Positions 1 through 8,375 of a DNA stretch of 64,000 bases are shown here, in pieces. Location of the stretch: assembly GCA_028767165.1 (NCBI GenBank), contig JARACJ010000008.1, positions 124,001 to 188,000 of the forward strand, written 5' to 3'. The stretch comes from Proteobacteria bacterium DTSAM18. GTDB taxonomy: Bacteria > Myxococcota_A > UBA796 > GCA-2862545. Position 1 is the stretch's first letter. Every line of letters starts with the position of its first letter. The notes beneath the pieces are model-generated. The model had not been told where the DNA came from and ran no database searches. It saw only the letters and a list, made by a program, of their open reading frames with translations. Both the position numbers and the translations under genes were made by a program.

Positions 1-31
1 CGACGTCCCCGCGCTGCCCGAGGGTGCCACC

Positions 32-757
32 ATGTCCGAAGACCTCCCCACGCTTCCGCCCAACGCCTCCCTGTGGACCCGCCTGAACCTGGCCATGAAG
101 TGCCTGCAGGTTCTCCAGGATGATCCGGGCCACCCCCACTACGGCCCGCTGTTCAATGCCTGCCTCGAGTCGGGCACCTACGCGAAGATCGCCCGGCGCT
201 GGCGGAAGACCCACGAGGGCCAGGCGATGCTCGAGGATCGTCCCTCCATGCAGGGGCCCGACCTCGACCTCGCCGCCCTGGAGGCCCTCCCGGCCCACAC
301 CCTGGGCCACGGCCTCTTCCGCTACTTCCACGATCTGGGCATCGACCCCTTCGTCTCCGACTTCCCCATCGAGAACGACGTGGACTTCCTCAGCAAGCGC
401 TACCGGGAGACCCACGACATCCTGCACGTGCTCACGGGCTACGAGATCGACGACTACAGCGAGATGGAGCTGCAGGCCTTCGTGTTCGGCAACATGGGCC
501 TGAAGCAGTGCCTGATGATCATGACCTTCGGCCCCATGCGCATGCTGCCCAAGGTGGGCCCCTGGAAGATGCGCCACTACGTCAGCGACCTGCGCAAGGC
601 CTACAAGCGCGGAAAGGCCTCGAAGAACCTGCTGGGCGTGCGCTTCGAGGACATGTGGGACCGCCCCCTCGAGGACGTGCAGCGAGAGCTCGTGGCCCCC
701 GCCCCGCCGAAGAAGCACGTCTCGCCGCTGCTCGGCCAGCACGCGATGGCCGCCTGA
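32..757 (+). CDS. Coq4-family protein (ubiquinone biosynthesis-type)
   Basis: A 241-residue protein carrying the Coq4 family metal-binding signature HDxxH-x11-E: H128, D129, H132 and E144, inside the typical run HDILHVLTGYE. In mitochondria Coq4 organises the coenzyme Q complex and has been linked to ring C1 decarboxylation; bacterial members are poorly studied. The rest of the protein is helical, with no signal peptide or membrane span, and the length fits the family. The start is the first ATG in the window; the frame is open back to base 2, so an upstream start cannot be excluded. No other quinone gene is visible nearby. A hairpin follows the stop. Family call is firm, role in quinone synthesis is inferred. 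Confidence 0.85.
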   Translation: MSEDLPTLPPNASLWTRLNLAMKCLQVLQDDPGHPHYGPLFNACLESGTYAKIARRWRKTHEGQAMLEDRPSMQGPDLDLAALEALPAHTLGHGLFRYFHDLGIDPFVSDFPIENDVDFLSKRYRETHDILHVLTGYEIDDYSEMELQAFVFGNMGLKQCLMIMTFGPMRMLPKVGPWKMRHYVSDLRKAYKRGKASKNLLGVRFEDMWDRPLEDVQRELVAPAPPKKHVSPLLGQHAMAA

Positions 758-768
758 CAGGCGGGTTC

Positions 769-804
769 CACACGGCGCGGCCCTTCTCCACGAGGCGCCG
801 TGTG
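769..804 (+). terminator. GC-rich hairpin downstream of the Coq4 gene
   Basis: A 10-bp stem (CACACGGCGC at 769-778 pairing with GCGCCGTGTG at 795-804) encloses a 16-base loop just after the stop at 757. There is no T-run, so this is a possible weak or Rho-assisted terminator rather than a clear intrinsic one. Confidence 0.35.
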
Positions 805-879
805 CATCCGGCCCTGCCGGTAGATGCGGTACCCTCTCCGACGTGGCCATGACGCCCGTCTCCACGCCGGAGCCCATCG

Positions 880-2436
880 ATGACCGTGTACAGCAGCCGC
901 TTCCCTCCCGTCGCCATCCCCGACACGTCCGTCACCGCCTACGTGCTGCAGCAGGCCACCCGCCTCGCCGACAAGCCGGCCCTCATCGACGGCCCCACGG
1001 GGCGCACCCTGACCTACGGCACGCTCCGCCACCAGATCCTGTCCCTGGCGGCGGGCCTGCGCGCCGAAGGCGTCGGCCCCGGCATCACCGTCGCGCTGAT
1101 GGCGCCGAACATGCCCGAGTTCGCCGTGGCCTTCCACGCCGTGGCGGCGCTCGGCGGCACCGTGACCACCTTGAACCCCACCTACCGGGCCGAGGAGCTC
1201 GCCTACCAGCTCCGGGACTCGGGAGCCTCGTGGATGATCACGGTGGGTGTGTTCGCCGACAAGGCGGCCGAGGCCTGCGACACGACCGGCATCGATCAGC
1301 GGGTCGTCATCGGGGAGGCCCAGGCAGGCTGGCGATCGCTGGCCTCGCTGATGGCCGAGCCCCTCGACGCGCCCGTCGAGGTGGACGCCGCCCACGACGT
1401 CGTGGTGCTGCCCTACTCCTCCGGCACCACCGGCTTTCCCAAGGGGGTGATGCTCACCCACCGCAACCTCGTGGCCAACCTCGCCCAGACCTCCGCCGTG
1501 ATCCGCCTGCGGGAGGACGACACCGTCTTCGCCGCCCTGCCCTTCTTCCACATCTACGGGATGACCGTGCTGATGAACATGGGCCTGCTCCGGGGCACCA
1601 CCATCGTCACCGTGCCCCGGTTCGACCTCGTGCAGATGCTCGAGCTCACCCAGCAGCACCGCATCACGCGCCTGTTCCTGGTGCCCCCCATCGTGCTCGC
1701 GCTCGCCAAGCACCCCATCGTCGACGACTACGACCTCGGCAGCATCACCCAGATCTTCTCCGGGGCCGCCCCCCTGAGCGCCGAGCTCGGCCTGGCCGTC
1801 GCGAAGCGCCTCGGCTGCGACGTGGCCCAGGGCTACGGCATGACCGAGATGTCCCCCGTGAGCCACGCCATCGCGGATGGTGAGTCCCGGCCGGGCTCCT
1901 CGGGCACCCTGATCCCGAACACGGAGGCCCGCCTCGTGGATCCCACCACCGGCCACGACGCCGCCCCGGCCACCGAGGGGGAGCTGTGGATCCGCGGCCC
2001 CCAGGTGATGAAGGGCTACCTGGCGAACGAGGAGGCCACCGCCGAGGCCCTCGACCCGGACGGCTGGCTGCACACCGGCGACATCGCGCGGATCGAGGAC
2101 GACGGACACACCTTCATCGTCGACCGCCTCAAGGAGCTCATCAAGGTCAAGGGCTTCCAGGTGCCCCCCGCCGAGCTCGAGGCGCTGCTCACCGGGCACG
2201 ACGAGATCACGGACGCGGCGGTCATCGGGGTCCCCGACGACGAGGCCGGGGAGCGGCCCAAGGCCTTCATCGTGCGCAAGGCCGACAGCACGCTGGGCGC
2301 CGACGACATCAAGGCCTTCGTGGCCGATCGGGTCGCGACCTACAAGCAACTGTCCGATGTGGAGTTCGTCGACAGCATCCCCAAGTCCGCCTCCGGCAAG
2401 ATCCTGCGACGAGAACTTCGCGCAAGGGAGACATGA
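880..2436 (+). CDS. Acyl-CoA synthetase (AMP-forming), 4-coumarate/long-chain type
   Basis: A 518-residue ANL-superfamily adenylating enzyme. It activates a carboxylic acid with ATP to an acyl-adenylate and then transfers it to CoA. The P-loop SSGTTGFPKG starts at about residue 180, the A5-like motif QGYGMTEMS lies near 320, the hinge GWLHTGDIA with VDRLKELIKVKG near 395-430, and the C-terminal catalytic lysine is in PKSASGKILRR. Architecture and length match 4-coumarate:CoA ligase-like and medium/long-chain fatty acyl-CoA ligases; the substrate cannot be told. The ATG follows GGAG at a suitable distance. Its TGA overlaps the ATG of the following aldehyde dehydrogenase, so the two are probably co-translated and act on related acyl/aldehyde substrates. 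Confidence 0.92.
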   Translation: MTVYSSRFPPVAIPDTSVTAYVLQQATRLADKPALIDGPTGRTLTYGTLRHQILSLAAGLRAEGVGPGITVALMAPNMPEFAVAFHAVAALGGTVTTLNPTYRAEELAYQLRDSGASWMITVGVFADKAAEACDTTGIDQRVVIGEAQAGWRSLASLMAEPLDAPVEVDAAHDVVVLPYSSGTTGFPKGVMLTHRNLVANLAQTSAVIRLREDDTVFAALPFFHIYGMTVLMNMGLLRGTTIVTVPRFDLVQMLELTQQHRITRLFLVPPIVLALAKHPIVDDYDLGSITQIFSGAAPLSAELGLAVAKRLGCDVAQGYGMTEMSPVSHAIADGESRPGSSGTLIPNTEARLVDPTTGHDAAPATEGELWIRGPQVMKGYLANEEATAEALDPDGWLHTGDIARIEDDGHTFIVDRLKELIKVKGFQVPPAELEALLTGHDEITDAAVIGVPDDEAGERPKAFIVRKADSTLGADDIKAFVADRVATYKQLSDVEFVDSIPKSASGKILRRELRARET

Positions 2437-4187
2437 TGAACACCCCGGACGCCAGCCCCTCGACCCACGGCCTGCCGGCCGGGGTCCGGGAGGCCTACGA
2501 CCGCCACCTGTCCACCCTGCACACCGGCGCGAGGGCCTGGGCCCGCCGCTCCGTGCAGGAAAGGATCGACATCCTGGACCGGATCAAGGACGGCCTGATG
2601 GAGGTCGCGGACGACTGGGTCGACGCCTCCTGCCGGGGCAAGCAGATCCCCGAGGGCTCCCCGCTGCGTGGTGAGGAGTGGATCTCCGGTCCCTACGCCT
2701 TCATGGCCACCTGCAACCAGCTCATCGCCACCCTGTCCGGCATGGAAGACCGCGCCTTCCTGTCGTCCCTGCCCAGCCGCACGCTCCCCAACGGCCAGCT
2801 CGCCGTCGCGGTGGCCCCCCACACCGTCTGGGATCGGCTGCTGCTGTCCGGCGTGCGGGCCGAGGTCTGGATGGCGCCCGGCATCACGCGACGCGACCTG
2901 CCCGAGCACACCGCCTCCGCGTACGCCGTGCCCCCGGACGATCGGGAGGGCCGGGTCGCCCTGGTGCTGGGCGCCGGCAACATCAACGCCATCGCGCCGA
3001 TGGACTGCCTGCACAAGCTGTTCACCGAGCTGCACGTGGTGCTGCTCAAGCTCAACCCCATCAACGACTACCTGGCCCCCTTTCTCGAGAAGGCCTTCGC
3101 GCCCCTCGTGCAGCACGGTGCCCTGCGCATCGTCACGGGCGATGGCGAGGCCGGCGCCTACCTGTGCGAGCACCCGAAGGTCGACGAGATCCACACCACC
3201 GGCTCCGAGCACACCCACGACCTCATCGTGTGGGGCCAGGGCGAGGAGGCCCGGCGAAACCGGGCTGCCGGCACGCCCCGCCTGCACAAGCGCATCACCT
3301 CCGAGCTCGGTGCGGTGTGCCCCACCATCGTGGTCCCCGGCCCCTGGACCGAAGCCGACCTCCTCTTCCAGGCCGAGCAGATCGCCACCCAGAAGATGCA
3401 CAACTCGGGCTTCAACTGCGTGGCCTGCCAGACCCTCGTGCTGCCCGCCGACTGGGAGCACACCGACCGGCTGCTGCAGGAGGTCCAGCGCATCATCGCC
3501 CACATGCCACCCAGGGGTCTGTACTACCCAGGGGCCGCCAAGCGCCTGGAGCAGTTCGAGAAGGACGCCCGGTCGGTCACGTCCATCACGCGCTCGGGCA
3601 ACCAGCCCTTCCTGCTGGCCGAGCCGCCCACGCCCGACGCCATCGAGGCCGACGACGAGGAGGTCTTCGGCCCCGCCATGAGCGTCGTGCGCCTGCCGGG
3701 CACCGGCGAGGCCTTCCTGAAGGCCGCCATCGCCTTCTCCAACGACCGTCTGCACGGCACGCTCGGGGCCAACATCCTCATCGCGCCCAAGACCCTCGAG
3801 GCGCTGGGCCGAGACCACTTCGAGACCCTGATCGCCGATCTCCGCTACGGCGCCATCGCCGTGAACGCCTGGACGGGCCTGAACTTCCTGATGCCCCAGT
3901 GCACCTGGGGCGCCTTTCCCGGGCACACCCTCGACGACGTGCAGAGCGGCATCGGCGTGGTGCACAACACCTGGATGTTCGACCGTCCCGAGCGCACGGT
4001 GGTGTACGCGCCCTTCCGGCCCTTCCCCCGCAACACGCTGCACGGCGGGCTCACACTGCTGCCCAGGCCCCCCTGGTTCATCACCAACCGCCGTGCCCCC
4101 CAGCTCGGTCGGCTGCTCACCAGGTTCCTGTACCGCCCGAGCCCCGCCAAGGTGCCCGCCATCTTCGCCCAGGCGCTGCAGGGGTGA
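2433..4187 (+). CDS. Aldehyde dehydrogenase superfamily protein
   Basis: A 584-residue NAD(P)-dependent aldehyde dehydrogenase-fold protein. The general-base region ELGAVCP places Glu291, and SGFNCVACQT places the nucleophile Cys329, equivalent to the GQxC motif; GAGNINA near residue 180 resembles the dinucleotide-binding loop. It is longer than the roughly 480-500 residues of classical enzymes, with extended N- and C-termini. The start is ATG at 2433, overlapping the upstream TGA (ATGA) and preceded by AGGGAG; a second ATG lies one codon on. Pairing with an acyl-CoA ligase suggests turnover of fatty or aromatic aldehydes, or less likely acyl-CoA reduction. Family call secure, substrate unknown. 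Confidence 0.85.
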   Translation: MMNTPDASPSTHGLPAGVREAYDRHLSTLHTGARAWARRSVQERIDILDRIKDGLMEVADDWVDASCRGKQIPEGSPLRGEEWISGPYAFMATCNQLIATLSGMEDRAFLSSLPSRTLPNGQLAVAVAPHTVWDRLLLSGVRAEVWMAPGITRRDLPEHTASAYAVPPDDREGRVALVLGAGNINAIAPMDCLHKLFTELHVVLLKLNPINDYLAPFLEKAFAPLVQHGALRIVTGDGEAGAYLCEHPKVDEIHTTGSEHTHDLIVWGQGEEARRNRAAGTPRLHKRITSELGAVCPTIVVPGPWTEADLLFQAEQIATQKMHNSGFNCVACQTLVLPADWEHTDRLLQEVQRIIAHMPPRGLYYPGAAKRLEQFEKDARSVTSITRSGNQPFLLAEPPTPDAIEADDEEVFGPAMSVVRLPGTGEAFLKAAIAFSNDRLHGTLGANILIAPKTLEALGRDHFETLIADLRYGAIAVNAWTGLNFLMPQCTWGAFPGHTLDDVQSGIGVVHNTWMFDRPERTVVYAPFRPFPRNTLHGGLTLLPRPPWFITNRRAPQLGRLLTRFLYRPSPAKVPAIFAQALQG

Positions 4188-4206
4188 CGCGGCGCCGGCG
4201 GGGCCC

Positions 4207-5127
4207 TCAGCGCTCCTGGGGCACCTCGGGCCGCATGTCGAGGTAGTCGCCGTCCATGAGCAGCCGCCAGGCGCCGGCGATGTTCTCGTCGCGCCAGGCG
4301 TCGTACATGCCCAGGTCCGCGAACTCCGACAGGTCCACCTCCCGCTGGATCGTGGGCAGATCGTGGCCCGCCAGGATGCCGTTCAGGACCTGGTCGTGCA
4401 GCGCCTGCAGGTAGCGCATGTACCGCCTCACGCCGTCGCGATCGCCGATGCCCGCATGTCCGCCGACGAAGACGGAGAACGGCAGTGCGAGGGCCTGCTC
4501 CGTGGCGTCCATCGTGCCGTGGAGGTCGTACCCGGGCAGGGTGCGGTAGGGCAGCCGGCCCACCACGATCCAGTCGACGACGTGCAGGACGTCCTCCTGG
4601 ACGAAGCGCATGCTCACCGAGCCACGACCGTTGTCGGGACCGTGGTACCTCAGCTCGACATCGTGGCCCCCGAGGTGGACCGTGAGCCGGTCCGCGAAGG
4701 TCAGATCCGGCATCCTCACCTGGGCCCGGGTGCGGACCCACGCCCGCTCCGCCAGGGCGTGGGCGACGAAGACGACGCCGGGGCCGTCCAGCGCCTGCCC
4801 GCCATAGGCGTGATCCGGGTGGCTGTGGCTGTACAGCACGTAGCGGATGGGTTGGCGGAACCGACGGCGGATCTCCTTGCGCAGCCAGGTGGCCGCCTCG
4901 GCCGACAGCGGGTCCGTGACGACCACGCCCTCGTCCGTGACCAGCAGCACGCCGTGGTAGGTCCCCGCGGAGTAACGCCACAGGGCATCGGTGACCCGGA
5001 TCAGGGCGAAGACGTCCTTCTCGGGCTCCTCCATGGGCTCGGAGGCGGCCGCCGGTGGAGCGATGCCGGGGCCGGCGACGAGCAGGCCGAGGGTGAGGAG
5101 CAGGCGGGTGGGCCGGGCGTGTGACAT
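4207..5127 (-). CDS. Secreted metallo-beta-lactamase-fold hydrolase
   Basis: A 306-residue protein with an N-terminal signal peptide (about residues 1-29, hydrophobic LLLTLGLLVAGPG then AAAS). The metallo-beta-lactamase motif HSHPDH occupies residues 101-106, followed by GG, with further probable ligands at H182/D185 and H224 (GGH). These proteins bind one or two zinc ions and hydrolyse esters, thioesters or lactones; the substrate here is unknown. The usual Gly-Asp pair of motif 3 is replaced by a Val-Asp context. The predicted location is periplasmic or extracellular. It converges on the aldehyde dehydrogenase with 19 bases between them and diverges from the downstream lipoprotein gene across 241 bases in which I see no clear promoter. 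Confidence 0.82.
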   Translation of the reverse strand: MSHARPTRLLLTLGLLVAGPGIAPPAAASEPMEEPEKDVFALIRVTDALWRYSAGTYHGVLLVTDEGVVVTDPLSAEAATWLRKEIRRRFRQPIRYVLYSHSHPDHAYGGQALDGPGVVFVAHALAERAWVRTRAQVRMPDLTFADRLTVHLGGHDVELRYHGPDNGRGSVSMRFVQEDVLHVVDWIVVGRLPYRTLPGYDLHGTMDATEQALALPFSVFVGGHAGIGDRDGVRRYMRYLQALHDQVLNGILAGHDLPTIQREVDLSEFADLGMYDAWRDENIAGAWRLLMDGDYLDMRPEVPQER

Positions 5128-5368
5128 CGGACGGACCGGGGTGAGGCGTGGGTGCAGCTACCGGGATCGACCGGTTCCCGGGAAGACTTTCGGTGGATTG
5201 GCGGCCCGCTCTCCGTCCCAGGGGGTGGGCCGGCGCCAGGGCCCCACGGGGTGGCGGCCATCCGATGCCTGTCTGTGTGCCGGAGCACCGCGAATCTCTT
5301 TGCAGGCGCTTCACCTCCGCACACACCGCCCCACGTACCGTGTGGGAGGACCCGCACGAGGAGTACCG

Positions 5369-6061
5369 ATGCGTCTGCTTGCCCTTCCCCTGTTCCTGAT
5401 GACGGCCTGCACCGCCGAGCCCGGCCCCCTGACCCCGACCGATACGGGCATGGCCGACACCGCCCCCGAGGCCGAGGTCTTCGAGCCCAGCCGCATGTAC
5501 ATCCACATGGAGCTGGGGCTGCAGGACGGCGAGATCGTGTCCGACGGCGAGTCCGCATCGTCCATGGGCCTGATCTTCACCGGCTCCCCCTGGATGGGCG
5601 ACTTCAGCGCCGAGGCCGGCAACCACTGCACGATCGTCTTCCCGGCCAGCACCATGTCCGTGGACCTCACCCCCACCGAGACGTCCCTGGCCCGGGTCAC
5701 GGTCGCCGCGCCCCCCGGGGAGTTCCTCCTGCAAGGCGCCGACTGCGAGCACCTGTCCGAGGACGCCTGGGGCGGAGAGAGCCTGCAGGACATCGCCGCC
5801 CGCGGCCTCACGCTGTTCGTGGGCAAGAAGTCCGGCGCCCTCGACCCCGTGGTGGCCACGAAGCAGGACGAGCATGGCTTCGCGTCCTACCTCGACGCCC
5901 ACATCGAGTGGGACGGCACCACCCGGCTGATGGCCGCCGCCGGCGCCATGGAGCTCGCCGACCACAGCGTGTACCTCGATCCCGACAGCTTCGAATCGAT
6001 GCCCAACGAGGTGTTCGTGCAGGTGTGGCCGTCCCAGTACTACGACCGTCCGACGCCCTGA
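5369..6061 (+). CDS. Hypothetical lipoprotein
   Basis: A 230-residue protein beginning MRLLALPLFLMTAC, a short signal peptide with lipobox LMTAC, so Cys14 should be lipidated. The mature N-terminus is a Thr/Pro/Asp-rich linker (PLTPTDTG), a pattern shared by other surface lipoproteins in this window, and the remainder is a soluble, probably beta-rich domain without a recognised motif. The ATG at 5369 was chosen over the longer open frame because it gives a proper lipoprotein signal and follows GAGGAG. No homolog family recognised. Confidence 0.75.
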   Translation: MRLLALPLFLMTACTAEPGPLTPTDTGMADTAPEAEVFEPSRMYIHMELGLQDGEIVSDGESASSMGLIFTGSPWMGDFSAEAGNHCTIVFPASTMSVDLTPTETSLARVTVAAPPGEFLLQGADCEHLSEDAWGGESLQDIAARGLTLFVGKKSGALDPVVATKQDEHGFASYLDAHIEWDGTTRLMAAAGAMELADHSVYLDPDSFESMPNEVFVQVWPSQYYDRPTP

Positions 6062-6139
6062 GCCCACCTGGGCGTCCCGCGCTCCACGGGAGGGTCCACG
6101 ACGGCCATCGGATCCTCCCTCCGGGGTGCCCCGTGAGGG

Positions 6140-7123
6140 TCAGACGGTAGGCGCCGCTTCCAGGTCCTGGACCGCGGACGCGGCGGGCGTGAGGTGTGCC
6201 TGCAGGAAGGCCTTCATGCCGTTCCACACCCGCAGGAACGGCGCCTCGTCCTGGCCGAACACGAAGAAGCCGTGGAAGCCGCCGGGCACGAGCTCGAAGA
6301 CGGCCGGCACACCGGCGGCCTGCAGGCGCTCGACGTAGGCGCGGTCCTCCTCGAGGAACAGGTCCATGTCGCCGGCGGTGACCCAGGCCGGCGGGAGCCC
6401 GGACAGATCCTCCCGGCGGGATGCGGCCGCGTAGGCGGGCACCTCGGCCGCGTCCGCGTGCTCCCCGAGGTAGCTGCGCCAGGCGAGCGCGTTGCTGGTG
6501 TTGTTCCACACGGGGTGGGCCATGGCCGTGAGGTCGTCCCGAAGGGCCGTGCGGTCGTCGAGCATCGGATAGACCAGCGCCTGCGCTCGGGGCTGCGGGC
6601 CGCCTTCGTCGAGCAGCCGCTGGCACAGCTCGGCCGCCAGCCCGCCGCCGGCGCTCTCCCCGCCCACGGCGAAGTGGCCCTCGGGGACGCCGAAGCCCGC
6701 GGCGTGTTCCACCAGCCAGTGCCAGGCGGCGGTCACGTCGTCGAGGGCCGCCGGAAACGGATGCTCCGGAGCAACCCGGTAGGTCGGGGCCACCACCAGC
6801 AGTCCCAGCTCGCGCACCAGCCGGGCGGCGTGGCCATCGAAGATCTCCGGGCGCCCCATCATGCGGCCGCCGCCGTGGAGCCACAGCAGCGCCCCCGTCG
6901 GTGGGGTGTCTGCCGCGGGACAGGAGATGCGCAGCCGCACCCCGCCCAGGGCGACCTCGGTCACGGCGACGCCTTCGGGGATGGGGCCGGACGGTGCCTT
7001 CGCCTCCAACCAGCGGAAGGCGCGGACCTTCCACGCAGAGAACGTGAGCTTGGGCAGCTTGCGGTAGATCCCGCGCAGCTCCGGGTCGATCTGGCGGTGC
7101 CAGTCGGGACGCGTGGTGGACAT
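6140..7123 (-). CDS. Alpha/beta hydrolase, hormone-sensitive-lipase family esterase
   Basis: A 327-residue carboxylesterase of the HSL (family IV) group. The oxyanion-hole motif HGGG is at residues 83-86 and the nucleophile elbow GESAG at 155-159 (Ser157); the acid and base probably lie in DMDLF and GGFHGFF near the C-terminus. No signal peptide, so cytoplasmic. It would hydrolyse short- to medium-chain acyl esters. The start at 7123 (MSTTRPDW) is preferred over the ATG six codons earlier because AGGAGG sits just upstream of it. It converges on the lipoprotein gene and diverges from the ECF sigma gene at 7270. Confidence 0.88.
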   Translation of the reverse strand: MSTTRPDWHRQIDPELRGIYRKLPKLTFSAWKVRAFRWLEAKAPSGPIPEGVAVTEVALGGVRLRISCPAADTPPTGALLWLHGGGRMMGRPEIFDGHAARLVRELGLLVVAPTYRVAPEHPFPAALDDVTAAWHWLVEHAAGFGVPEGHFAVGGESAGGGLAAELCQRLLDEGGPQPRAQALVYPMLDDRTALRDDLTAMAHPVWNNTSNALAWRSYLGEHADAAEVPAYAAASRREDLSGLPPAWVTAGDMDLFLEEDRAYVERLQAAGVPAVFELVPGGFHGFFVFGQDEAPFLRVWNGMKAFLQAHLTPAASAVQDLEAAPTV

Positions 7124-7269
7124 GGAGCCTCCTGCTGGCATCCTACGCCCATGCGGCCGCGGCCCAAGGTCAAGGTTCGTCCACGCATCGAACGCCGCCG
7201 CGCGCTCACCGCGAAAAAGGTTGTGACGACCTGACGCCCCGTGGGACTACCCCGGTCGAGTGAGGTGAC

Positions 7270-7785
7270 ATGGGCCGTGACGAGGACAACGCAGGACAGC
7301 CGTTCCAGGCGCTCGTGGACCGCTTCGGCCCTGCGCTCCGGCGGCTCGTGCGGGGCTACGAGGCGCAGCCGGTGCACCAGGAGGAGCTGCTGCAGGACAT
7401 CCTGCTGGCGCTGTGGCGCGCCCTGCCCTCCTTCCGGGGAGAGGCGTCGCTGCGGACCTTCGTGTTCCGCGTGGCCCACAACACCGCCATCCGCCACGTC
7501 CACAAGGCCGCGCGGGACCGCACCGAGCCGGGCCTGATGGACGACGACACCCGTGTCGAGGCCCCCGCCCACGAGGCCGCGCTCGACCGTCAGACCCAGC
7601 GGGCGCGGCTCGCCGATGCCATCCGCAGGCTGCCCGACCTCGACCGTGAGGTGGTGCTGCTGAGCCTGGAGGGCCTGTCCCACCGGGACATCGGCGAGGT
7701 GACCGGCCTCACGGCAACCCACGTCGGCACCCGGCTGAGCCGGGCCCGACAACGCCTGTCCCAGTGGGTGGGAGGTGCCCGATGA
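7270..7785 (+). CDS. RNA polymerase sigma factor, ECF (sigma-70) family
   Basis: A 171-residue extracytoplasmic-function sigma factor. Region 2 covers about residues 12-80 (LLQDILLALWRALPSFRGE, then TFVFRVAHNTA), and region 4 about 112-165 with the helix-turn-helix HRDIGEVTGLTATHVGTRL. Regions 1 and 3 are absent, as expected for ECF. It would direct RNA polymerase to a small regulon, classically released by a membrane anti-sigma factor. The gene overlaps the next one by ATGA, and that product is a multi-span membrane protein, the likely regulator although it lacks a visible zinc-binding anti-sigma motif. Confidence 0.9.
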   Translation: MGRDEDNAGQPFQALVDRFGPALRRLVRGYEAQPVHQEELLQDILLALWRALPSFRGEASLRTFVFRVAHNTAIRHVHKAARDRTEPGLMDDDTRVEAPAHEAALDRQTQRARLADAIRRLPDLDREVVLLSLEGLSHRDIGEVTGLTATHVGTRLSRARQRLSQWVGGAR

Positions 7786-8336
7786 ACGACGACTTCCTGA
7801 ACGACCTGTGGACCGACAACGAGGAGGAGCCCATGGACATCGACTGGAGCGCCCTGCACCAGGACGCCACCACCTTCCGCCGCACCATCCGCCGCCGCAA
7901 CCTGCTGGAGATGTTCGCCGCCGGCGCCGTGGTGGTCTTCTTCGCCTCCGCCGCCTGGAGGGGCGACGATCCCTGGATGCGAGCGAGCCACGTCGCGCTC
8001 GCCCTCGGCGCCCTCGTGATCGCCTGGAACCTCGCCCGCCGCGGCGAGGCCCCCGAGCCCGAGCCCGCCCGCTCCACCGCCGACTTCCTCGATGCACGAC
8101 GCGCCGAGCTCACCTACCAGGCGGACCTGCTCGACGGCGTGCTCGTCTGGTACCTCGGGCCGCTGATCCCTGGTTTCGTCCTGTCGTCGGTCGGGACGTT
8201 CCTGGGCCAGGGCGTCGTGGCCGGGACCGTGTCGACGATCATCGTGGCCGGGATGCTGGCGGGCATCTGGTGGCTGAACCGGAAGGCGGCGAAGGGGTTG
8301 CGGGAGGAGGCCTCGGGGTTGCCGGTGGTGGGGTGA
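7782..8336 (+). CDS. Membrane protein coupled to the ECF sigma gene; possible anti-sigma factor
   Basis: A 184-residue protein with a soluble N-terminal segment of about 35 residues rich in acidic side chains (LWTDNEEEPMDIDW), then about four hydrophobic segments near residues 36-55, 62-82, 118-140 and 146-168. No HxxxCxxC zinc anti-sigma motif is present. The ATG at 7782 overlaps the sigma factor's TGA, so the pair is probably made together; the cytoplasmic N-terminus is the natural sigma-binding candidate. Anti-sigma function is an inference from position and topology only. Confidence 0.7.
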   Translation: MNDDFLNDLWTDNEEEPMDIDWSALHQDATTFRRTIRRRNLLEMFAAGAVVVFFASAAWRGDDPWMRASHVALALGALVIAWNLARRGEAPEPEPARSTADFLDARRAELTYQADLLDGVLVWYLGPLIPGFVLSSVGTFLGQGVVAGTVSTIIVAGMLAGIWWLNRKAAKGLREEASGLPVVG

Positions 8337-8375
8337 GCCCGGGAAGGGTGCGTCTTCGGGGGCACGAGACCCCGG

